Virus record (IMG/VR): IMGVR_UViG_3300025652_000135
Location: 1-46,058 of that record
DNA from: a virus
DNA: 46,058 bases
Reading direction: 5' to 3' (one strand)
Shown here: positions 18,497-26,344 of the stretch, in pieces
Position numbering within the stretch: the first letter of the stretch is position 1
Layout of the letters: every line of letters starts with the position of its first letter
The notes under the pieces: model-generated
The model's database searches: none
What the model was told of the DNA's origin: nothing
The model's input: only the letters and a program-made list of their open reading frames with translations
Made by a program: the position numbers and the translations under genes

Positions 18497-20221
18497 ATGG
18501 CAAATATAAAAATTTATAATTTTAGTGGTGTTGATTTTAGAATAAGTGGTAGTGACTATTTCGATTTTTACTTAAATGTAAATGGTATGACTACCGTAAT
18601 CAGTGATGTAAATGTTGATTTCTCCTACCAAGATTGGGGTTTTGATTGGGATATTACTGAAGAAACACCAAGTGATTATTTAACTGTTTCATTTGATTTT
18701 AATTTTTCTAACCCAAATAATCAAATTATAAGCACCTTATCAGGTGGGTGGGGTGGTTCAACGACAAGTAGTTTTACTGCAACTACATATGGTTTAACTG
18801 GGTTAGATAATGGTGCAATAACTTATTCACCAGAATTAGATACTTATGGCCATGACGCATTATTAAGTGCATTAACAGGTACTACATTGGTACATGTTTC
18901 AGGGGATACACAATTAAAATTAAATAAAGTCACTGGTTACACTGGTAATTATATTTACCCAATTGAATTAATAAGCACTACGGCCAGTACTGGTAATTAT
19001 GCTAATTTTTGTGGTGGGTTCTACCAAGGTTATTATAAACTTGATGGTTACGATTATGAATTACTACCAAATAGGTATGAGAGTGGGTGGACGATTGAAA
19101 CTTGGTTAAATCAAACTGTAACTGGTGATACATGTGGTAATATTACTGGAACAACTCTTAACGATACTTACCCAAATAATAAAGGATTCTTCTATTATAT
19201 TGGAACTAGGGCCGAAAATAAATTTTGGAATATATTCACTGGTAATACCACTGGTTGTACTAGTGGGTCTACCGATTTCTGTATGGATATTAAAGAAATA
19301 GATATTAATATCAATAATATTATTGTTGATGGAAGCGGAACTACTTTAAGCGTTCCGTTAAGTCCCCCACCAATTGATATTAAACGAATTAAAAACCAAT
19401 TTTTAATATTTGGTAGGTCAAATGGTTTAGTGTGTGACAATAAACAATCAAAGGATGGTTATGGGCAAGTTCGAGCTAATAAAGGTTATGATAAAAATTT
19501 ACCTCGTTATTCAACCATAGTTAGGGAAGAAACCACTAATTTCACTAATCCCTTTTTAATATTTGGTAGGTCAAATGGTTTAGTATGCGACAATGTACAA
19601 TCCGATGATGGTTATGGTCAAGAAAGGGTTGGTTCTTTTTCTGGCTTAACAGCACCTATAATTGAATTAGATAAAGATAGTGATTTAATTGACAACGCAA
19701 TTGGTTTTAGGATTAAAGATGATGGAAGTATTGGTTATAGATTATTAACTATTTCAGGTGATTGTAAATCTGTTGAAATGGTGGAAGAGTATTCAGCTAG
19801 TGGTACTGTTACTTCTGATAAATGGGAACATATTGTTGTTAAATGGGTTAATTCAGATAATTATAGTAAATGTGATTTGATTCATGGTGCACCAAGAAAA
19901 GGTAAATTAAAATTTTATATAAATTCTATGTTACGATGGAGTTCTAGTGAAATAGACGAAATGATATTTAAAAGGTTAGATGATTTTCAAGAAAAACAAG
20001 TTGGTGTCCCATACAATATTAGTATTGGTGGTGGAACACAAGGTTTATTAGAAAGTATGACCTTTGACGGTCAAGATGTTGATGACTTAGGTTTAATCAT
20101 AGAACGAAATTTTGCTGGAACCTTTATTGGTTCGATTTCTAAATTTAATATGTACAATAAGAATTTATCTTGGTGTCAAATTAAAGATACTTACAAAATC
20201 AATGTTAAAAAATATGTATAG
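18497..20221 (+). CDS. LamG/concanavalin-like virion structural protein
   Basis: This 574-aa protein has features of a LamG/concanavalin A-like sandwich. GWTIETWLNQ (~residues 199-208) is a typical LamG strand. A later half has SDKWEHIVVKW (~440-450), KGKLKFYINSMLRWSS and a closing ISIGGGTQG/GSISKFNMYNKNL block. A ~51-aa segment (FLIFGRSNGLVCDN..S.DGYGQ) occurs twice inside. The first ~90 residues resemble a beta-rich attachment domain. Cysteines are more numerous than in the fibre proteins. In large phages such proteins are usually carbohydrate-binding virion components. It ends 17-20 nt inside the next gene, so the two are probably coupled. Confidence 0.7.
   Translation: MANIKIYNFSGVDFRISGSDYFDFYLNVNGMTTVISDVNVDFSYQDWGFDWDITEETPSDYLTVSFDFNFSNPNNQIISTLSGGWGGSTTSSFTATTYGLTGLDNGAITYSPELDTYGHDALLSALTGTTLVHVSGDTQLKLNKVTGYTGNYIYPIELISTTASTGNYANFCGGFYQGYYKLDGYDYELLPNRYESGWTIETWLNQTVTGDTCGNITGTTLNDTYPNNKGFFYYIGTRAENKFWNIFTGNTTGCTSGSTDFCMDIKEIDININNIIVDGSGTTLSVPLSPPPIDIKRIKNQFLIFGRSNGLVCDNKQSKDGYGQVRANKGYDKNLPRYSTIVREETTNFTNPFLIFGRSNGLVCDNVQSDDGYGQERVGSFSGLTAPIIELDKDSDLIDNAIGFRIKDDGSIGYRLLTISGDCKSVEMVEEYSASGTVTSDKWEHIVVKWVNSDNYSKCDLIHGAPRKGKLKFYINSMLRWSSSEIDEMIFKRLDDFQEKQVGVPYNISIGGGTQGLLESMTFDGQDVDDLGLIIERNFAGTFIGSISKFNMYNKNLSWCQIKDTYKINVKKYV
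19400..19624 (+). repeat. Direct repeat of ~72 bp with a 153-bp period inside the LamG-like gene
   Basis: The first copy starts at 19400 and the second at 19553. Both begin tttttaatatttggtaggtc and encode FLIFGRSNGLVCDN. The start-to-start period is 153 bp (51 codons), so the duplication is in frame. Confidence 0.8.
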
Positions 20222-20723
20222 CGTGTTAAGAAATTTTATTTCATTATTCTTATTATCTACGATTTTAAGTTGTAGTACAGTTGATACAGTTTCTTTACAC
20301 CCTAAAAGAAGTGATATGATACACTACGTAAGTAATATTGCTGATTTAACTGAAGTTGAGAATGATTTATTGCTATTATTTAATCAATATCGAGTTAACT
20401 TAAAATTAAATGAATTAATAAACGATAAATTATGTCGAGATTTAAGTGAGAAACATATTAATTATATGATAGTTTTGGGTGAGCTTAACCACCATAATAC
20501 ATTCATCAGGAGGTTTGAGATTTTAAGGCGTGGGGGTGATAATTACGGTGAAATTGTGGGTAAATATTATTCCACAGCGGATGGTTTTTATAAAGCTTTT
20601 ATTAAAAGTGAATCTCATAGACAAATAATAATTGATAACCGTTATACTCACATCGGTGTTCGCTTAATTAAAGATACCAACGATAAATACTACGTTACGT
20701 GTATCTTTAGCAATTTTTTATAA
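20202..20723 (+). CDS. CAP-domain (SCP/YkwD-like) lipoprotein
   Basis: This 173-aa protein has a lipoprotein signal: a short basic start, the hydrophobic stretch FISLFLLSTIL, and lipobox STILSC with the lipidated Cys at residue 24. Residues ~55-170 follow the CAP fold: LLLLFNQYR, a first helix ending LSEKH (His85), NHHN (~96-99), GE at 116-117, the SESHRQIII segment (~136-144) and the closing THIGVRL strand. CAP proteins are secreted and bind lipids, act as toxins, or modify cell walls; the reaction is unknown for most. The frame is open further upstream to 20112, but that part lies inside the LamG gene, and the signal peptide starts at ATG 20202 (ATG 20214 also possible). A phage-encoded host-envelope lipoprotein suggests superinfection exclusion, lysis control or envelope change. 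Confidence 0.75.
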   Translation: MLKNMYSVLRNFISLFLLSTILSCSTVDTVSLHPKRSDMIHYVSNIADLTEVENDLLLLFNQYRVNLKLNELINDKLCRDLSEKHINYMIVLGELNHHNTFIRRFEILRRGGDNYGEIVGKYYSTADGFYKAFIKSESHRQIIIDNRYTHIGVRLIKDTNDKYYVTCIFSNFL

Positions 20724-20732
20724 TTTTTATAA

Positions 20733-20740
20733 TATTTATA
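20733..20740 (+). promoter_or_regulatory. Putative late promoter motif TATTTATA
   Basis: The sequence reads TATTTATAATAAAAGAC, 10 nt before the ATG at 20751. It is the strongest match to the extended form shared with the minus-strand site at 26077. Confidence 0.6.
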
Positions 20741-20750
20741 ATAAAAGACT

Positions 20751-21926
20751 ATGGCTGTATCAGATTTAGATAAAGAAAAAATATTCACACAATTTAAACA
20801 TTCATTAGGGGCACCTATTAGGGATATTGAATTATTAGATGAGATGTTATGTACATTTCTTCAAATAGCTACTGAGGATTACTCTATGCACGTTCAAAAT
20901 TGGTTAATAGAACATCAATGGCAATCGTTATTGGGGAAAAATATTGATACAACTGATATGGCGTTTGCAATGAGTGTTCGTGATTTCGATTTCGTAACAC
21001 AATATACTTACGCATATTCTAAACAAGTAGGTTTACAAGCTAGAGGTCCATGGGAACTTAAAAAAGATTACGTTGAAGTTGAGGCTGGAAGACAAGTGTA
21101 TGTTATACCAGCTGGTAGAGAGATTAATGAAGTATTGTGGGTTACCCCACCTACCACTGACGCAGCTTTATTCGCAAATTATGGTGGTTTTGACGCTGGA
21201 TATGGTGGTGGTTTTGCTCAAATGGGTATTGGTGCTAGTGCTAATGGTGCTTCAGGTGCTGGTGCTGGTGGTGGTTACTACGTTGCCCCTGCATTCGACG
21301 TGTTATTAACTGCATCTGATTTTAACCTTAAAAATAGGTTACTTAGAAGTGAATTAGCATATAAAGTAACAGCTGGGCCAGATGGAACTAGATTATTACA
21401 TTTAATGAGCACACCAGGTTCAAGATTATCTTTCGGTGGTGCTGGTGTAGGTGCTGGTGCTGGTGCTGGTGCTGGACCAACTGCGGTAGGTTTACAAGGT
21501 TGTAAAGTTTGGTATCACTATTATGACACTGGAACTGACCCAGAAGATATTGATGAGTGTAGAAAGTTAAATTCAGATATAATTACTTTACCAAATGAAG
21601 TTCCTTTAGCTGAATTAAAATTTGAGGATTTTAATTTCCCAACCAAAGTATTGGTGAGACAATTATTTATGGCTGAAGCTAAAAAAGCTTTAGGTAGGGT
21701 TAGAGGTAAATTTAGTGGTGTTCTTGGGCCACCAGAGGCTGAGAGAACTATGGATTACGAGTCGTTAGTTTCTGAAGGTAATGAAGAAAAAAGGGATGCA
21801 TTGGATAAATTAGATGAGCGGTTATTAAGGTTAGGTAGTCAACAACAATTAGAAAGAGCTGCTAACGAAGCTGAAAATTTAAATAAACACCTTCGTTATC
21901 GTCCCCTTGGATTTTATTTCCATTAA
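20751..21926 (+). CDS. Conserved large-phage structural protein with glycine-rich insertions
   Basis: This 391-aa protein is of a type I recall from T4-like marine phages (segments such as FDVLLTASDFNLKNRLLRSELAYKVTAGPDGTR), but I cannot place it exactly; a neck or virion structural role is likely. The N-terminal ~100 residues look helical with acidic patches. Two low-complexity glycine/alanine loops interrupt the fold: GYGGGFAQMGIGASANGA at ~residues 145-165 and GVGAGAGAGAGP at ~231-242. The C-terminal ~90 residues are a charged helix (EERTMDYESL-type region through QQQLERAANEAENL). It ends at a strong bidirectional terminator and faces the minus-strand polymerase. Confidence 0.65.
   Translation: MAVSDLDKEKIFTQFKHSLGAPIRDIELLDEMLCTFLQIATEDYSMHVQNWLIEHQWQSLLGKNIDTTDMAFAMSVRDFDFVTQYTYAYSKQVGLQARGPWELKKDYVEVEAGRQVYVIPAGREINEVLWVTPPTTDAALFANYGGFDAGYGGGFAQMGIGASANGASGAGAGGGYYVAPAFDVLLTASDFNLKNRLLRSELAYKVTAGPDGTRLLHLMSTPGSRLSFGGAGVGAGAGAGAGPTAVGLQGCKVWYHYYDTGTDPEDIDECRKLNSDIITLPNEVPLAELKFEDFNFPTKVLVRQLFMAEAKKALGRVRGKFSGVLGPPEAERTMDYESLVSEGNEEKRDALDKLDERLLRLGSQQQLERAANEAENLNKHLRYRPLGFYFH
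21437..21475 (+). repeat. GGTGCT hexamer microsatellite in coding sequence
   Basis: A run of GGTGCT-type hexamers (ggtgctggtgtaggtgctgg and on) encodes alternating Gly-Ala. It is in frame, so slippage would change loop length without a frameshift. Confidence 0.75.
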
Positions 21927-21930
21927 AACA

Positions 21931-21960
21931 AAAAGAGAGCTTAATAATAGCTCTCTTTTT
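21931..21960. terminator. Bidirectional intrinsic terminator between converging genes
   Basis: The stem AAAAGAGAGCT (21931-21941) pairs with AGCTCTCTTTT (21949-21959) around the loop TAATAAT. A T-run follows on the plus strand, and the A-run gives a T-run on the minus strand. It serves the structural gene ending at 21926 and the polymerase gene ending at 21962. Confidence 0.9.
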
Positions 21961-21961
21961 T

Positions 21962-24900
21962 TTATCCTCTAGAATCTCTACGTATTCCACCATGTTCTTC
22001 TATTTCAGAATCTAAACTCACTTTATGTTCTACACTTTCCCTTTCTAAAACTTCTTTTAACGAATCTTTATAATCATCTAAAACTAATGTGACACCAGCT
22101 AAATCTAATTCTTTTTTAATTTTTAATGCTTTATCATTATTACCTTCTTTTTTAGCTTCAACCCACACATGTGTTAACCAAGACTCAAATGTTTTTAACG
22201 CTTTATTATCAACTGTTTGATAATAAAGGTGACGTTGTTCAGCCCATGTCTCATATTTAAAGATGTCTTGAACTGAAGCTAAATCAACCTCCCATTTCTC
22301 AGATTTAATGAAAATATTTGGCTCTCCATTTTTATCATTATGTACTATAAATGAACCATATAAAGAAATCGATTTAGGTAATTCATTAGTAACTTTCATA
22401 TTAGCAATGTCACCAACCTCCATTCTTTTTATTAATTCTAGTACTTTAGATTTTTCAAATTTAATACCCTCAATTCTTTCAATTTTCATACGCTCATCAT
22501 AGTCAACTTTTATAGATTCCCAATCCATATTTAATTCCTCTAGATTATTAGGGGTTTTATCAACTCTAAGCCAAAATTCAATTTCCTTATCTTCCATATC
22601 CATCAACTCACCTAATGTATTTTGGTCACCATCTTTAAAAGCAACACCACGATGCATTTCACAATCTTTTTGACTAAAAACTTTCCTTTCAGTCAACTCC
22701 ATTTCTTTATTTTTTTTATTTTTAACCATATCCATTAAAATACCCTCCCTAATTTCAGGTTTAAAACAAACTAACAATGCGTGAATTCTTTTATTAAATG
22801 CGGCCAAATATTTTGGTACGTTATATTCATCAGTTGTTAAATTAGGGTTATTTTCTATTTGGTCAGTTGGTATTAATTTACAATTAAGTTTAATCTCGAA
22901 ATTAACTTCACTACCATAAGTGCCATAGGCTTTTTTATGGGCCTTTTGTTCATCTGTGGGGTGGTAAATTTTTTGCGCATCACCAACTGATTTAGTTGCA
23001 CCAATATTAACATAATAAACCGTATCACCCAAATTAGCATTAACATCATTAGCTATTAATAACTCCATATGCGCTTTTCTAGCTTTTAAACTACCAGATT
23101 TTGTTCTAGTTTTCATATCCTTTATATACGATGGCACGGTGTCCTTAACATTAGACTTACTAGCTATTTTAACCAATGGTATTCTAAAATTATAAATATC
23201 ATCAACGGTTTTATTATAAATTTTTATAAAACTATCCCCATCACCCTTTAATAGATAATCGATTGCTTCAGCTAAAAAATCCTCAATATAACCTGGCATT
23301 TTTGATGACTTAATCGTGTTACCAACTAATTTAATTTTACCACCAATTAAGTTAGCGTAGTTTTTTCTAGAGAAGTTAATTGTTGATTCACAAATATCGT
23401 CAATATCTAACCCCATTCTACCAATCATGTATAATTCATTAAATTCACCTACAACAGCATCTAAACCTACTAAAGTAACACCCTTATCTTTTTCAGTAAA
23501 TCTATGAGTACCTAAAGGTGTATAATAATTAGTATCAATATCTTTCGGAATTGCAAAGTTAAACCCATCTGTATCCCCTACAAGTGGTCTGAATTTTTTA
23601 TCCATAAAGAATTTAACCATTAACCTCAAGTATTGTCTACCTCTACAAGTAGTTTCTTCAGCGCAGTTGATATCACCCCAATTGAAAATGTTAGGCGCAC
23701 CTAATGAACCAAAGAATGAATTACCTAAAATTTTAATTGGTAATTGTTTCTTATCGTACATACTCGCTAACCCACTTTCTTTTTCAATTTCAGAGTTCAA
23801 TAATTCCAAATCTTCTTTAGAAATTTTATCAATGTTATTATTCTTAAGTTCTTTTAATTTACCTAATTTAGCTTTATGGTCATTCATCAAACCTTTAAAC
23901 TTATCCCTTGTTGATGCGATATAAATTAACATACCTCTCATCACACCACTTATATCAGTATCTGGGAATATATCGTGCGTAATCTCAATATTCGGGTATA
24001 AGGCAGCAAAATCCAATTTTGCAACGTCTTCAGCATACCCAACTTCAAGCAATCTTGATAACCCACCTGTGAATGTCTTTCTAGGTTTAACAGCTGGAAT
24101 TGCTAATCTATTTTCATATGACCACGCTAACATAATTAATTTCCAAATACCAGCAGTACCCATCGTTGTGGAGCGCATATATGATGTTGGGATGATTTTA
24201 GATAATAAAAAAGATGCTTGATTATAAACCCCATCAACTTTTTCAGTTTCCCATAAATCATCAAGTAAATAACGTCTAATAATCACATCACCCATAACTT
24301 CTTCATAACCATCTTCTAAGGACCTTTCTTCTGTTATTGGGTAGTAACTACCATCGGCATCATTAAAAGCGTAATTAGTGTCTTTATCAGCCCATATGGA
24401 GTATATTTTATTACCTTCAACATATACACGATTATCTTTATTAAGTTTTGAGTATTTAGTAATGTATTTTAATCCAGCACTTTTAATATTCGAGTTAATA
24501 GCTTTTGCCCTACGAACAGCATGATAAACATCAATAATGTTATAACCCCACATCATTGTTTGTTTATAAAATTCACTTTCACCACCAAATTTTATACTTT
24601 TATCAACCCGTCTAATATTACTTTTACCACTCTTATCTAAAGTTTTGGCAATTAATTCAATATCAATATTTAAAATTTCACATCTAGTAAAGATAAAGTC
24701 CCAATCAAAATTCTCGGAATTATAACCTGCAATTACATCGGGTCTTAAAGTATTTATTATGTCAAAGAATTTAAGTATTGAATACGCTTCTAAGTCCCTT
24801 AATTCCTTTCTACTCCCAGTTTGTGGTACTTCTATAATCTCTTCGAAACCTTTATTATCTCTAATACCAACTTGGAATATTCTAGCATCTTTATGTCTAG

Positions 24901-25537
24901 TTGGGTTATTACCAGCGTCAAATTCGTATAATTTTGTTAAATCTTCACCAGTGGACATCCTTGATTTAATATCATTAATTTCTTCTGGGGATAATAAACC
25001 TCCCTTTGGTTTTAATCCCGTTGTTTCTAAATCAAATTGAAGTCTATGAACATCATTATAATCATCCATTCCCTTGAATAATCTTTTACCAGATGCAATT
25101 AGATATTGTTCAATTGGGTTTATAGCAATGAAGTAACTCTTAGTTGATTCACCATACACATCAACACCACCTTCTTTAAAGAATTTTAATAATCTGGTGT
25201 TAGAACCTTTGGTTTTTGCCATGTATTTGAAACCATCACCCATTCTGAAGGTTTCAGCCTCCCCACCTATGGAAGTTTTTAACTTTGTTATGGTGATACC
25301 ATATTTTTCGATGGCTTTTTTAATTAAATTTCTTTTACCCCCATACATAATTTTAGTAACTTCTTCTTTAAACCATAAAAAGGATGTTACGTGGTCTTTT
25401 GAAATATATTTACCCCTTACTGGGTCATTAATTATAAGTGAAACTTCAGGACTACCATAAGGAATTTCAACACCTACGATATATTTTTTTTGATTTCTAC
25501 CTTCTAGGAATCTAGATATTACTTCTTCATTAACCAT
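21962..25537 (-). CDS. Family B DNA polymerase (T4 gp43-like)
   Basis: This 1,191-aa replicative polymerase has a 3'-5' exonuclease with Exo I QFDLETTGL (D169/E171), Exo II GYNSENFDWDF (~271-281) and a likely Exo III YLLDD (423-427). The polymerase domain has motif A KLDFAALYPNIEI (D509), motif B KILGNSFFGSLG (K602, N606, G610) and motif C VGDTDGF (D655, D657). Both catalytic pairs are intact, so it should be active. Motif C reads DTDG where DTDS is usual. It is about 290 aa longer than T4 gp43 (898 aa), with extra sequence at the N-terminus, between exo and palm, and at a lysine-rich C-terminus. The upstream sequence has TATATAAG close to the ATG, not the TATTTATA motif, consistent with early or middle expression. 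No intein is seen. Confidence 0.95.
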   Translation of the reverse strand: MVNEEVISRFLEGRNQKKYIVGVEIPYGSPEVSLIINDPVRGKYISKDHVTSFLWFKEEVTKIMYGGKRNLIKKAIEKYGITITKLKTSIGGEAETFRMGDGFKYMAKTKGSNTRLLKFFKEGGVDVYGESTKSYFIAINPIEQYLIASGKRLFKGMDDYNDVHRLQFDLETTGLKPKGGLLSPEEINDIKSRMSTGEDLTKLYEFDAGNNPTRHKDARIFQVGIRDNKGFEEIIEVPQTGSRKELRDLEAYSILKFFDIINTLRPDVIAGYNSENFDWDFIFTRCEILNIDIELIAKTLDKSGKSNIRRVDKSIKFGGESEFYKQTMMWGYNIIDVYHAVRRAKAINSNIKSAGLKYITKYSKLNKDNRVYVEGNKIYSIWADKDTNYAFNDADGSYYPITEERSLEDGYEEVMGDVIIRRYLLDDLWETEKVDGVYNQASFLLSKIIPTSYMRSTTMGTAGIWKLIMLAWSYENRLAIPAVKPRKTFTGGLSRLLEVGYAEDVAKLDFAALYPNIEITHDIFPDTDISGVMRGMLIYIASTRDKFKGLMNDHKAKLGKLKELKNNNIDKISKEDLELLNSEIEKESGLASMYDKKQLPIKILGNSFFGSLGAPNIFNWGDINCAEETTCRGRQYLRLMVKFFMDKKFRPLVGDTDGFNFAIPKDIDTNYYTPLGTHRFTEKDKGVTLVGLDAVVGEFNELYMIGRMGLDIDDICESTINFSRKNYANLIGGKIKLVGNTIKSSKMPGYIEDFLAEAIDYLLKGDGDSFIKIYNKTVDDIYNFRIPLVKIASKSNVKDTVPSYIKDMKTRTKSGSLKARKAHMELLIANDVNANLGDTVYYVNIGATKSVGDAQKIYHPTDEQKAHKKAYGTYGSEVNFEIKLNCKLIPTDQIENNPNLTTDEYNVPKYLAAFNKRIHALLVCFKPEIREGILMDMVKNKKNKEMELTERKVFSQKDCEMHRGVAFKDGDQNTLGELMDMEDKEIEFWLRVDKTPNNLEELNMDWESIKVDYDERMKIERIEGIKFEKSKVLELIKRMEVGDIANMKVTNELPKSISLYGSFIVHNDKNGEPNIFIKSEKWEVDLASVQDIFKYETWAEQRHLYYQTVDNKALKTFESWLTHVWVEAKKEGNNDKALKIKKELDLAGVTLVLDDYKDSLKEVLERESVEHKVSLDSEIEEHGGIRRDSRG

Positions 25538-25636
25538 AAAACTTATATACTTTTACGCAAAAAAACACAATTTTAACCAAAAATCAAAGTTTTTATTGCT
25601 TTTTTTTAAAATAATTCGTTCTTTACCAGGGCTTTA

Positions 25637-25667
25637 TCTTCTTTATTTGTATAGCAAATAAAGGAGA
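25637..25667. promoter_or_regulatory. Long hairpin upstream of the DNA polymerase gene
   Basis: The core stem CTTTATTTG (25641-25649) pairs with CAAATAAAG (25655-25663) around TATAG. Four more outer pairs, one a G-U, extend it to about 13 bp. There is no T-run on either side. It lies ~100-130 nt upstream of the polymerase start, in the 163-nt gap to the next gene. It could be an RNA operator or a processing site. Confidence 0.5.
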
Positions 25668-25700
25668 TTGTATTACAGATATCAATAAATTTATAGGGAT

Positions 25701-26063
25701 TTAATTCTCAAGGACATGGATATTTAACTCATTTTTAATTGGCACTATAAGAGTACCTGAACCATCATTAAAAACTATTTTGAATTCACCAACAAATGTA
25801 CCAGCTTTTTTAGTTTCCTTAGATGTGAATTGATAACCAATAAAATATTCTTCACCGTTACAATCACTTGAAGGTCCTTTAAGTATGCACAAACCCTCTT
25901 TATCACCAATCCTTTTAACACCTGTATTTGTGTCAACCATACAAAAAGTGATTTGTGAATTTTGAATCATATCATAGAATTTATTAAAATCATTTCTCCC
26001 ATCATTTATTAATTCCATCTTTAAGATAGGTAAAGTTGCAGTTCTATTTATATAAAAATCCAT
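25701..26063 (-). CDS. Small Ig-like/BppU-N-like structural protein
   Basis: This 120-aa protein looks all-beta: a start INRTATLPILKMELINDG, then ITFCMVDTNTG, and an end GEFKIVFNDGSGTLIVPI. The pattern (a strand ending in DG, a middle 'KAGTFVGEFKI' turn) resembles small Ig-fold phage proteins such as BppU N-terminal domains, where it describes a baseplate or fibre joint. The match is by eye and moderate. The gene sits inside the minus-strand replication block but carries its own TATTTATAATAAAAG motif 13 nt before the ATG, the only late-type motif on this strand. That is consistent with a virion protein rather than a replication protein. Confidence 0.55.
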   Translation of the reverse strand: MDFYINRTATLPILKMELINDGRNDFNKFYDMIQNSQITFCMVDTNTGVKRIGDKEGLCILKGPSSDCNGEEYFIGYQFTSKETKKAGTFVGEFKIVFNDGSGTLIVPIKNELNIHVLEN

Positions 26064-26076
26064 TAGTTTCTTTTAT

Positions 26077-26084
26077 TATAAATA
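26077..26084 (-). promoter_or_regulatory. Putative late promoter motif TATTTATA on the minus strand
   Basis: Read on the minus strand, the site is TATTTATAATAAAAGAA, 13 nt before the ATG at 26063. The first 15 bases are identical to the plus-strand site at 20733. Confidence 0.6.
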
Positions 26085-26086
26085 TA

Positions 26087-26344
26087 TTAATCTTCAATTA
26101 AAGATAATATTAATTTTACAGCTTCATCAATTGTATTGAAACTTCTTTTGGGTGCTAATATATGTGGTTTTAAAATTATGATAGGAATTACAGGTTCACC
26201 GATGAATTCAAAGACACTTTCCACATTAATTTCATTAATTTTATCATCAATATCAATTTTGGTGAATTTAATATCTAATTCCGTTAATTTTTTTTGTAAT
26301 TCATTGCAATAACCACAATTTTCACTTGTATATATTTGTATCAT
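26087..26344 (-). CDS. Glutaredoxin
   Basis: This 85-aa protein has the compact thioredoxin fold of glutaredoxins. The active site ENCGYC is at residues 8-13 (redox Cys10 and Cys13), and the cis-proline loop is GEPVIPIIIL (~49-58). The final helix is DEAVKLILSLIED. Phage glutaredoxins supply electrons to ribonucleotide reductase or reduce disulphides; no reductase gene is in the window. The start codon overlaps the helicase stop by 4 nt (ATGA), so translation is probably coupled. The common GG pair near the C-terminus is replaced by KPHILAPKRSF, so glutathione contacts may differ. Confidence 0.9.
   Translation of the reverse strand: MIQIYTSENCGYCNELQKKLTELDIKFTKIDIDDKINEINVESVFEFIGEPVIPIIILKPHILAPKRSFNTIDEAVKLILSLIED

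Noticed and set aside
20112-20201. Upstream extension of the CAP lipoprotein ORF
   Set aside because: It lies in the LamG gene, and the lipoprotein signal begins at 20202, so the extension is not used.
21073-21309. Plus-strand ORF of 78 aa rich in Leu and Val
   Set aside because: Out-of-frame reading of the glycine-rich loop in the structural gene; it imitates a membrane protein by composition.
22308-25460. Plus-strand ORFs opposite the DNA polymerase
   Set aside because: Antisense shadows of a gene with intact polymerase motifs.
21962-25537. Intein in the polymerase
   Set aside because: Motifs A, B and C are uninterrupted, and no intein splice motifs are seen.
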